DNA of 64,000 bases. It comes from Plantago ovata (taxonomy: Eukaryota > Streptophyta > Magnoliopsida > Lamiales > Plantaginaceae). Position 1 is the first letter of the stretch, and each line of letters starts with the position of its first letter. The DNA lies in NCBI GenBank assembly GCA_028274465.1, contig CM051455.1, positions 74,882,489 through 74,946,488 of the forward strand, read 5' to 3'. The notes beneath the pieces were generated by a model that saw only the letters and a program-made list of their open reading frames with translations, made no database searches and was not told where the DNA came from. Positions 1-10,500 of the stretch are shown piece after piece. The position numbers and the translations under genes are program-made.

Positions 1-294
1 TCTTTTCAGAAAATAAAATACATCATACGCTAAAGTGTCAATAAATTAATTTCTTACAGAAATTAAAGTACGTCATCCACCTAAGTGTCAAACAAATTTT
101 TCTTCTCAGAAAACAAAATGCGTCATACACCAAAGAAATAACTTATCTAACACCTATCTAAGTCATCAGCAAACGTTCCTCTTTTACAATGTCCTTTAAA
201 ATTCTAAAATCCTATGGACCTTAAGAGTACTAGTTACTGGACTGTTCTTAATTTAGCATGGTTATTGCTCATCAAAATTACAAGTTTCCTAACA
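1..294 (-). mobile_element. Copia-type LTR end with polypurine tract (partial)
   Basis: Read on the minus strand, a purine tract (AAAAGGGGGAAAAT, 295-308) is followed at once by TGTTAGG, the arrangement at the internal/3' LTR junction of many plant Ty1-copia elements. The LTR would start at 294 and run leftwards out of the window, so its other end and TSD cannot be seen. No copia coding sequence is recognisable upstream of the tract (300-1100), so the internal part is missing or lies in the gap. The call rests on the junction motif only. Confidence 0.5.
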
Positions 295-523
295 ATTTTC
301 CCCCTTTTGATGTTAGCAATCCATGGCTAAATTAATTGTTACCCTTTAGAGGTTTCTGATGTGAATAAATCAGATGATTAATGCAAGCATACTTGAATTA
401 ATAAACAGTGTTGAAAGTAAGTTTGCATAATCAAAAGCAATAGTCGAGTAGAAAGAATTCATTCTCTAGTTATCATCATGAGTTTACAAGAAAGCATGAT
501 AACAAGAGAATCAGCAAACAAAA

Positions 524-623
524 NNNNNNNNNNNNNNNNNNNNNNNNNNNNNNNNNNNNNNNNNNNNNNNNNNNNNNNNNNNNNNNNNNNNNNNNNNNNN
601 NNNNNNNNNNNNNNNNNNNNNNN
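524..623. other. Assembly gap (100 N)
   Basis: A run of 100 N of arbitrary length. Translations across it are meaningless. It abuts a long (AT)n tract that probably caused the break. Confidence 1.
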
Positions 624-628
624 TAATT

Positions 629-630
<2 letters not shown>

Positions 631-719
<89 letters not shown>
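631..719. repeat. (AT)n microsatellite
   Basis: About 44 uninterrupted AT dinucleotides next to the gap. Open frames here (Ile-Tyr repeats) are artefacts. Confidence 0.98.
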
Positions 720-720
<1 letters not shown>

Positions 721-768
721 CAAAAAACAATTAAAAAATTAAAAAAATTTAAAAAATTAAAAAAGACA

Positions 769-888
769 CAGCAGGCCGCTGGCCTGCTGTTCGGTCGGAA
801 CAGCAGGCCGCGCGGCCTGCTGTTCCGGCCGAGCAGCCGCGGCTGCTCGGCCTTAATATGGGCGGCGGTGGTTTTCCGCTGCCCATAT
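769..888. repeat. Cluster of perfect GC-rich palindromes
   Basis: Four consecutive inverted repeats in an otherwise AT-rich stretch: a 9-bp stem with a 3-nt loop (769-777/781-789), a perfect 30-bp palindrome (797-826), a perfect 26-bp palindrome (827-852) and an imperfect 13-bp stem (856-888). The core word is GGCCTGCTG or its complement. It lies between the copia-like LTR end and a LINE tail and is not clearly part of either. Comparable clusters occur in other elements of this window (29764-29845, 31690-32062, 38109-38144, 42795-42842, 63617-63690). Confidence 0.85.
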
Positions 889-1131
889 ACGCCACCCATA
901 TACTTTTAAAAAAAATAAATTAAAGAACTAACCTTGATTTGAGTTTGATGATATCTCTTGGTGTATTCTTCAAGTTGAATTGAAATATGTTGATTAGGTT
1001 ATTGATTTAGAGGCTTGATTTATTTAAGGTGGAATTGTGATGATTTTAAAAGTATTGGGTTAATTTGTAAAATTATAAATTTATAGATATTTTATGTAAT
1101 TTACAATAAATTTCCAACATTTAGTAAATTT

Positions 1132-1411
1132 ATGTTCCGACGTTTAATATTTTTCCAATTGAATATGCCGCAGGTGGACAAGTTTTCTCCTATTGGTGGT
1201 TTGCTTGAAGACATTAGAGAGTTGGCAACTGAGTTTGTTTTTATTACTTTTTTTTTCATTCCAAGATTTTGTAATAAAGTACCACATTTGCTAGCTTATA
1301 ACGCTCTAGGGGATGAGATCGGTTTGAGTGTGTTGCCGTTCGTTAATCCGGATTTGTAGTCTTTTTGGTGATATCAATATATCAATTGTTGTCTAAAAAA
1401 AAAAAAAAAAT
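1132..1411 (+). pseudogene. 3' remnant of an L1-type LINE (RNase H-like end) with poly-A
   Basis: The translated 75-residue stretch contains PIGGLLEDIRELA and FFFIPRFCNKVPHLLAYNAL, the C-terminal part of the RNase H-like domain found at the end of many plant L1-type LINE polyproteins, which usually ends with ...RxxNxxAhxLA.... The stop is at 1357-1359 and an A-run at 1396-1411 looks like the retrotransposed tail. All upstream LINE sequence is missing, so this is a severely 5'-truncated insertion without function. Confidence 0.7.
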
Positions 1412-1699
1412 TTTTAAAGTTTTTATAGATACTTATATAGTACGATTTTTCAAGTTATTATTTTTTCGAACCGAGCTCAACCGGCTAGAAAAAGCTCGAT
1501 TCGTTACTCCATAAATAATTTATTTAGGATTTGATAAATTACACCTGCAAATAAAAGAGAACTCTCATTTCTTCTTCTTCTTATTTCTTCTTCTCTTCCC
1601 AGCTTCAGTTTCAATTGGAATTCCTTTCTTTGAATCCCCTGTTATCATATCCAAGATTCCCAGCCCAAATCCATCGGCATTAGCACCATCTCTGAGTTC
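1412..1699 (+). promoter_or_regulatory. Upstream region and CT-rich leader of the DOG1-domain gene
   Basis: No coding signal. The last 140 bases (about 1560-1660) are a CT-rich tract (repeated CTTCTT), typical of plant 5' untranslated leaders, directly before the chosen ATG at 1700. No unambiguous TATA box was identified. The transcription start is inferred, not seen. Confidence 0.4.
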
Positions 1700-3737
1700 A
1701 TGACGACGACAATGAAGATGAGGAGAGCGTTATCTCAGCCATTACTGTAACTTTTCTTCTTCTTCTTCTTCTTCAATCTTTTCCATGTTTGATTCATGAT
1801 GATTTTCTTCTTCAGATTCTTCAACCCCAGCTAATTAACCACTATCTTCTCTGCAGGAGGAAGCACGTTAAAGAAACTGATGACGATGATGATCAACAAG
1901 AGCAACAACCGTCGTCGTTCATGAGAGTTAAACCCAAAAATCTTGATTCCTTAACCAAGCACGCCAACTGTTCGACGATAAGCCTAAGAGAAACCAACAA
2001 ATCATTTGTTAAAGGTTCACTATTTCTTATTCCTCTCGTTGTCTGTTTCTTTTCGTTCAGCTTAACTTGACATTTCTTGGTGTATGTAAATTGCTTTAAT
2101 GGAGATATTCTTGTTCAATTTTAGTTGCATACTCTGTTCCGTTCTTGAAAATGTTACCCACCCATTATGTGATGTTTTCCATGCATAAGATGAAGTGTGC
2201 AAGTATGCATGTGGATTAGATGTTTGCTGTTTTCGGGACTGCTCGGATAATCTTCGTTAGTCCTCTTACGTTTCTCATTGTTAGCCTGAGACCCTTTAAG
2301 TTCTTCGTGAGTTTCTTCCGGTTCAGATTAACCTGATATTTCATGGATTATGTAATGCAGAAACTCTTGTTCAATTTTAGTTGCATAGTGTATATATGCA
2401 TTGTTCTGTTCTGTTTGTGGATTAGGTATTTTGGCTGTTCTCCATGCATAAGTTATAGAGGTAGAACTGTTTGGGGACTGTTCGGATATCTGGAAACCGT
2501 ATGCCTAAGTTTAAAGTACTTAGTAATCTTTGTTAGTCCTCTTACGTTTCTCATTGTTAGCTTGAGACCCTTTAAATTCTTCGCCAGTTTCTCCCGGTTC
2601 GGATTAACCTGATATTTCTTGGATTATGTAATGGAGAAACTCTAGTTCAATTTTAGTTGCATAGTATATATACATTCTTCTGTTCTGTTCTGTTAGTGGA
2701 TTAGGTATTTTGGCTGTTCTCCATGCGTAAGTTACAGAGAGGTAGAATTTTTTCGGGGCTTGTGTGATATCTGGAAATGGTATGCGCAAGTAAATGGAGT
2801 AAAATAAGTTTAAAGTACTCGGTGGTTTCAAACTTACAAGTTGTTCCGGTTAGGAGTTTATGGTAGAAAGGATTGGGATTTTGATTAATGAGTACGTGTA
2901 AAATTTATGACTCGCTGTATACGCAATAATCCATTAAGAGTTTTCTAAAAACTGCTCTTTTGTACATGGTTTTCGATTTGACAGGCCAAGAGCACTGTTC
3001 GTTGGAGAACTATGGGGCTTGGAAGCAAGGGCAGAAGAGTGGATTAGCAAAGCTAAAGAAACACCTCAAAGTAAGATGGGAAATGCAGAAGCTAATTGAT
3101 GAACATTTGGGTCGATTCAAGGCCCACTACTGCTGGGCAATGGCTCCAACTAGAATGTCAAATGTAGCACAGCTTATCATGCCTAAGTGGGCTCCCCCCC
3201 TGGAACTCGCGGCTGTGTCATGGCTCGGTGACTGGAGGCCCTCCATCATTCTCCAATTCCTCTTGACGGTAGCACCAGTTGGCGCAGTAAGGGCCTTGTC
3301 ACAGCTGATAAATGATATACGGATAGAGGAGGCTGTTATCGATGAGGAAATGGCTGAGATCCAAGCTAATTGTGTCCTTCACTTGCCATTTGGGCGGAAC
3401 AGGGAGGGCCATGGCTCTGACTTGGGTCGTATCAGGACCGAGTTCAGGAAAATCCATCGCGTCATAGTGAAGGCCCAAAAACTAAGGTCCAGACCGCACA
3501 TGACCTTATAATTTGCATTAGTTACTGTCACTTATTTGTTAAAAACGTACCTAATGCAAATGTTCTCACAGGATGAAGGCACTGGAGTTGGCTGTGAATA
3601 AGGTGTTAAGTCAGACTGAAGCAGCTGAGTTCTTCGTTAAATTTGCTGGGATTCAAGAAGCTATCCATCGGCTTGCTGTAAAAAACCAACCGAGACAAGG
3701 TCCGGTGGTATGTCCCAAGGAACTTGGATTCTTCTAG
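1700..3737 (+). CDS. DOG1-domain protein, four exons
   Basis: Exons deduced from splice sites and frame: 1700-1746, 1857-2014, 2985-3486 and 3572-3737. Together they give 873 nt, exactly 291 codons (290 residues), and every junction keeps phase. The N-terminus is acidic and Gln-rich (DDDDDQQEQQ). Exons 3-4 encode the DOG1 domain (Delay Of Germination 1; shared with TGA bZIP factors and INAPERTURATE POLLEN1-like proteins), visible as FKAHYCWAM, PKWAPPLELAAVSWLGDWRP (about residues 119-139) and the helical C-terminal EAAEFFVKFAGIQEAIHRLA. No bZIP region is present, so it is not a TGA factor. DOG1-domain proteins act in seed dormancy, pollen aperture formation or unknown roles, and which applies here is not decidable. 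The first exon is short and the start at 1700 is the least certain part. The gene converges on SRP68. Intron 2 (970 bp) carries a tandem repeat. Confidence 0.8.
2030..2830 (+). repeat. About 280-bp tandem repeat, roughly three copies, in intron 2 of the DOG1 gene
   Basis: Landmarks TTGTTCAATTTTAGTTGCATA (and variants) recur near 2112, 2368 and 2643. TTTCTCATTGTTAGC recurs near 2270 and 2552, and GGTTCxGATTAACCTGATATTTC near 2320 and 2596. Copies 2 and 3 also share TTAGGTATTTTGGCTGTTCTCCATGC. The period is about 270-290 bp and the copies differ by substitutions and indels, so the duplication is not recent. Confidence 0.8.
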
Positions 3738-4568
3738 TACAGCAACATGATGTCATTTTTACAGTGGAATCTGGCAAACCTCACAGGGAGAATCCTGTAT
3801 GAACTTTGTAGGTTGAGTGATTCTTTTGTTCCAGTTTAGCTGAAGAGAGGTGTGTAGGTAGAGTAGGTAGGTCGTTGGGACTTGGGAGTACATCTGCAAC
3901 TTGACTTTGCTCTTTCTGGTGTTTGTTTGATAATATGTGATCATGGTCATAAGACTCATAATTGATGGAATGGAATGCTGTCTTTACTGTGTCTGGTGGA
4001 ACCATGTACTTCTAAGTTCTAATACCAACCAAAAACGTAGTTTCAGTACTGTAGAAATTGTACACTCCATCTAATCTAGGTCAACGTTTCTCATTCACTT
4101 TTGTTATTGCTTTCTTATGATCACAAATTACTCCTAAATAATATCCAAGAAAAATTAGAAAAACCATACTCCATTTACAAAGTATAGTTATGTAGCTGTT
4201 AAAAACAAGAAAGTATTGCACCTAAGAGAACTGAATGCCTTGTTTTTTTCACATGAATAAAATAGGCCGAACTTGCAATTTACTCCCACTTCCCAGTTTA
4301 CTCCTACAACCAAGATTCACGTGACAAATCTACTTCAAAAAGAAGCGCCAAGAAATTCCAGTCCCAACATAGAATTAAAAAAGAATGTACTGATCACAAA
4401 AACATTTGATTAAAATTTCCACAATCCAGCTAACTTGGTTAGTTCCCATTTTCATAATTTGCTGTAGTCTAACCAGCCAAATATTTTCCTAGTTAACAAT
4501 CTGACGAACCAAAACTGCAAGAAATCAGATGGAACTCCACAATAAATAACTTTCTCCGATAAGCCAAC
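3738..4568. other. Intergenic region between two convergent genes
   Basis: Contains the 3' flank of the DOG1-domain gene and the 3' untranslated region of SRP68. No further gene, repeat or element was recognised. Confidence 0.6.
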
Positions 4569-7500
4569 TCATCTAAAAAACCTAGTTATGAATCCCTTGG
4601 ATTCTTTCTTCATTCTATTTTCGAGTGAGGGGAACTCAATTGAGTTGTAAGCAAGATCAAGAACAATCGGGTTACGAGGAACCGATCGGAAAGCTGGTGG
4701 GAAGACATTAATACGGGGAGTCGACTTCGTAGTGGGATCACCCACAGCCGATTCATACTCTTCCAGTTTCTCCAGCAGCAATTTCTCGAGCTGAAATAAT
4801 TGCAAACGAGAATATGAGAAGGGTGTTATAATAGTATATAATAATCTTCCTAGAAAGTAATGTTACAAAAATTCATTGTTTCGTGCACAACAATCTCAAC
4901 GTGCACGCACCATGGTCCGTGCAGTAAGAGAGAGATCAGCCATCCATTATTAGAACAATACAATAATCTTGTTAGAATTAATAGATTCCTTAGACCCCTT
5001 ATAAAATATAATGGAGATTCAACTGACAGTTATTGTAATATGCATGAAAAATAAATGGCAGATATATATAGATATTCAATTCCTTTTGTCTGTCCTGCAG
5101 AAAATAAGCGGAAAAAAAAAAAGACCAAACCCTGCAAAATACCTTGTTATCATTTGCAGATAGTGATATACTTGACATCTTTTTTGAAAGATTTTCGGGT
5201 GCCTTTTGTTCCTCCATCATCCCAGTGGCATGCTCTATACAGCTATTGGCTCGACAATCATTATGAAGCACTTTCAGCTCCTTGATCATAACCTGCTACA
5301 TCAATAAAAATAACATAAGATGGCCTCAAATGGAGTTGCAAGATTTTAACCAAGAGATTGAGTGGGGTTATTAATAACGTAGTTGATGACAGTCAATCGG
5401 CCTTCTTGCCCGGAAAGTTAATTCACGATAATATTCTTATAGCACATGAGCTAGTGCGTGGTTATTCGAGAAAAGGGGTATCACCTCGGTGTATGATAAG
5501 GGTGGTTCTCGAAGCTCGAGGCAATGCTACAAATGGACCTGCAAAAAGCTTATGACACGGTGGATTGGGGGCGTTAGAGGAAATTTTGGTTGAACTGAGA
5601 TTTCCAAGACAGTTTATTAGATGGATAATGATTTGCGTCAAAACAGTCTCTTATCGGTATTCCATAAATGGTCAACCAAGTCGAATTTTGAAAGCACAAA
5701 GGGGGATACGACAAGGTGATCCAATCTCTCCACTTCTATTTGTGTTGATTATGGAATACTTACACAGAAAGTTGCAAAAGTTGAAGAGAAATCCAGATTT
5801 TAGTTATCATCCAAAATGTGAAAAAGTGGATTTAATCAATATTTGTTTTGCGGATGATTTGTTACTTTTCTGCCGTGGAGATGAGGAATCTGTTAATTTG
5901 TTGGTGCAAGAGTTTCAGGAGTTTTCTGCTTCAACAGGTTTGCGGGCTAATAACTCAAAATGCAATGTATACTTTGGAGGTGTTAGAAGACAGATTCTCT
6001 TATACTGCAGAAAACTGGATTTGGGGCTGGGAAGTTACCGTTTAAATATCTGGGAGTGCCTCTTACTACTAGGAAGTTGTTACTACTAGGAAGTTGTCTG
6101 TTCTTACATGTCAACCTTTAGTAGATAAGATTGTGACACGTATAAAACATTGGTCTGCGAAACTTCTTAGCTATGGTGGAAGATTGCAATACAAAGTGGA
6201 TTGTTCTCTATCACAAATTATTGGTTGCAAGCTTTCCCTCTTCCAAAAAACGTACTCAAGCATATTGAAGCCTTATGTCGAAGTTATTTATAAGCATATT
6301 GAAGCCTTATGTCGAAGTTATTTATGGAGCGGAAAAGAGGAGGTGACAATAAAAGCTCCAATTGCTTGGGCGACAATCTGTCAGCCAAAGAATTCGGGAG
6401 GATTAAATGTCATTGACCTAGCAAATTGGAATAAGGCGAACTTGTTGAAATTGTTATGGAATTTGAGTTCAAAGGCGGACACGTTGTGGGTTCGATGGAT
6501 ACATGCGTATTATTTGAAAAATGTGTCTTGGCAGCAGGACATCCCAACACAAAATTGCTCTTGGATTGTACGTGGTATTTTCAAACTAAGGGGAAATACT
6601 GAAAATAGTACGGTTTGGGATGGACTGCAGTTGGGAAAGAAATTCCCTACGAAGAAGATGTACAGCGAACTATGTGGTGAACAACCTAAGGTGGAGTGGC
6701 GGAAATGGTTTTATACGAATAGAGCTCGACCAAGGGCTTGTTTTGTGTTATGGATGTGTGCACAGGGGAAGCTTTATACGAAAGATAGGCTAATGCGGTT
6801 TGGAGTAGCAACAGACGGACTGTGTGTTTTCTGCCAGCAACCAGAAAATTTGCAGCATCTGTTTTTTGATTGCAGCTTTACCAAACAGGTTTGGAATGAG
6901 ATTTTACGTTGGATACAGGTTGTCCATCAACCTGGACAGTGGGATATTGAGGCTAGGTGGCTAAATCAGATTGTTAAAAGCAAAGGAGTGAAAGCACAAA
7001 TGGTGAAGCTTGCTTTGACAGAGACGATTTACGCTATCTGGATTTTGAGGAATAAAATAATTTTCCAGGATGGAACTAGTGATTTTCCGGTCATTAGGCA
7101 GATACAGCAAGTGGTGGTGGCACGCTGCAATATGTACAGCAATTTGAAGCATTGTGTGCCGGTTTTCTGAGCTAGATAGCAGTAGATAGGTTTGCTCTGT
7201 TTGTTGAGTTACAGTTTTGGTTGTTTGTGATTAGTCACCTGGATCTTCGGATCGGTTTTTGTATTGACTTGTTTTTTGGTTAATAAAAGTGATCTTTATT
7301 TCCAAAAAAAAATGTTTTCTTTTTAAAATTAATTCCACTAGATGCTAATACACTACCATTCATACATCTCTACAATTAAATACTAGTAATCTCAGCAGCC
7401 AAGCCCCGTAGTTTAAGATAATAAGGTATTTTAAATGAAGCAAGGGAAATTTAACTAGAAATATCATTGCAAGAGTGGGACTCTGGAAATTGAAACGGAG

Positions 7501-10500
7501 CTCAACATGAAGCAAGCGTCAGACAGGAAACTAACAGCACATCTGCACATGCTCTACATACCTGATTAGCGTTGTTCAGACCCTGGAGCTTCTTAAGAGA
7601 AGTATCCACGAGTGACCGAGCTAGGCTGTACAAAGCATATGCTTCGGTTCTCTTTCCAGCCAAACTGTAGGATTTTGCCAAGTAGAAGCACCTGCAAAAG
7701 TTGGAAAACTATCATTTAGAACTGCATGTAAATCCAGGAAAAATAAGCATGTTATCTATAATAATCAAAATTTTCCTCCGCCAAACCATAAACATATCAA
7801 CGAAGAACTTGAAAAGATGTGTGCTTCAGACATTATTAACTATTAAGTCATCGCAAAATGTAGAAGTCTAAATTTAAACACTACTTATACTGTAAATAAT
7901 ATCCCACAACTAGGGGGAATCTACGCGCATCATAACTTATTACATGATCCACAGCATGCTAGAGAGAATAAGTAATTTAGTTTCATTATAAAATTTGTAC
8001 AAAAATAGACCCACTGGAAGTTTAAGAACATTCCCTTAACAAAGCATTATTTAAAACAGTAAAGAAAAACGCAAGCGCAGTAGTTCACCAACTGCTAAAA
8101 GTAAAATTGAAACAGAAGATGTCCCAAACATTATACAAATATCCATAGCTTTCACATTGTCTGTGTTATGGCCTGATGTAAAGGATAAAAAGTAATGAAT
8201 CTCTCAAAGAAATTATACAGAACTAAACCCAGCTGGAAATTTTGAGAGAAAATTTTCCCTAACAAAGTATTATCTGTAAAAAAGCCCCTCACAATGTTCA
8301 TTCACCAGCAGATAGAAGTACAACTGCAAATAAATAAATAAAGAGCCCCATAAATTTAACATAGCAGTAGTTCCAGGTCTTAAGAGTTAAAAGAATATAA
8401 TTATCGAGGAGCAACACAGAAATGATGAGCGGGTATTGAAAGGGGCAAACCTTTCTGCTCGAAACACACAACTTTTGACCTCACATTCCTCTACAAAGGT
8501 GACATCTTCTGGTTTTCTATCTCTTCCTGAACTAACCAAATCTGTAAGATCAGCAGTATTCTGCATCAAAAGAGAAAAGACTACTTAGCATTGTCAGAAT
8601 ATGTTAGAAGCATAAACTCAGAGCATATCAATCTACACCACTTGCACCTGTAGAAGCAGATCATACAAGCAAACAAGTTCTTCAGGCTTGGTAACCTTCT
8701 CGTTCTTGTCTTCACGAACTTTGCTGAGCTTACTTTTTACCACACTCACCAACAACTGGTTCCGCTCAATGGTTCTCTGTCCCAATACAGCCCCAATGGC
8801 TTTATCGAGGCCACTTAGATCGTCTTTCACGGTTTCTGAATTACCTGTGTTAGCCTAAAGCAACAAAGCAGTTCAATAAGAATATATGGAGAGATAACAA
8901 AACACGTCAGATGCATCCATTGGTTAATATATAACTATTCAAATTCACATGTTTTCAGTTTTCACTTCAGGCACTAATTATTCCATCCAACGCATGAACC
9001 TTTCACATGGAATAGATTATAGAAGGTGGCACATGAAAGAGAGAGCTTACCAAATATTTCTTATGGAACTCCTTGCTTCGCTGTAAGCAGCAAATATTTT
9101 GTCAAATACGGCTAATTTTTTCTCTGCGGGAAGAGAATCTGCAGCTGGACCATTGATATCTTTCTCTAGCTCCTGAGCTGTCATATTCATCCAAATACAC
9201 AACAGAGCTTCAGAATGGGTGCATGCAGTTCTGGACATTGATATTTAAATATTAAAATGCACATATACAGCACCAAGAATGCAAAAAAAGGGCTGCCACA
9301 GCTTGAGGATGGGTACATGCAAGACAAGATGCCTTGAGATCCATACACATATACAGAAGCACGATGAAAAAAAGTGTAACATATAACTCAGCCAGGTATT
9401 CAGCATCCCACTGTTATGAAGAGTCCAATTTAAATACATTGGTTTTCTAAAAAAATAAAAGTAAATTCCAAACACCCCTCATCACCACAAAGTGATAAAA
9501 ACAAGATTTTGGGGAGGTCATATCACGGTATCAATGTGCAGGGGCAGTCACTAAGTTGATATCACCAATATTGCCAAAATCGCATGAAGGGTTATATCTT
9601 GAGGATTCAGTATAATATCTTGGCATCCAAACACTAAACGAGTATCTAGAAATCATATGGTAGAACACTAAATACCAGTAAAATCGTTGTCAGCCCAATG
9701 ATTGACTGAGAAATCAAGTTGAAACCAAGGGCTAGCGAACATAACTAGTCCAGGTGACAAGCCATAATAAATAGTTAAATACTGATCGAGAAGAAAAATG
9801 AAGGCAGGAAAAAGGAATCATTTCAGCGGACCAATGAAGTTCTCGGCCATAATCATGTTTATGGGGAATAATACTGACCTTTGAGTATGGAAACTCTAGT
9901 CTTCGCATTAGAAATAGGAAATCTGCGACCAAGCCAGTGAAATTCAGTCATAGATGCAGCCTGCTGAGATCGAGCCTTGGCCATGGCCGCCTGAAAATGA
10001 TGACAAGCCAAGATAAGCATGATAAACAAAAGCCATACATACACAGGTGACAAAGCCAACATATACGAAACTTTTCTCTTTTCCCCTTTCAGAGGGTACA
10101 AGGTGTTTTAAGGGCACTAAACTGGGTGCCCGCAACAGGCGCATGTACACTCACTGTGGCACACACATAAATATTCCTTTATCCAGAATGAAGAGATAAC
10201 ATGGTAAAAGAAGGCAATTCTGTCTTGGAGAAATCTATATGATTAAATTGACTCACCTCCAATTTAGCTTTAAAAAGGTCCAGGGCTGGGCCTTCCATTT
10301 CTCCGATCTGGACTAGATCAGAAGTGTTAAAATTTGACTCGCCTATTTTGTGCTGACAATAATTTATGCTAGGCTGAAGCTCTTCGACTCGTTCCCGACA
10401 TACAACTTGGTTCTCTAGATCTCCATACTTTCCAAGTTCCTCATAAACAGCCCTAAGAAAATCAAGGAAGTTAGTCAACTTGATGCACAGACAAGAGTCA

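Noticed and set aside
459..899. Open frames across the gap and (AT)n tract (Ile-Tyr repeats)
   Set aside because: They consist of N and dinucleotide repeat translation; no start context and no composition of a gene.
1789..2070. Single-exon protein from the frame 1789-2070
   Set aside because: It contains intron sequence at both ends; splice sites at 1856/1857 and 2014/2015 define a 158-nt exon that joins in phase with its neighbours.
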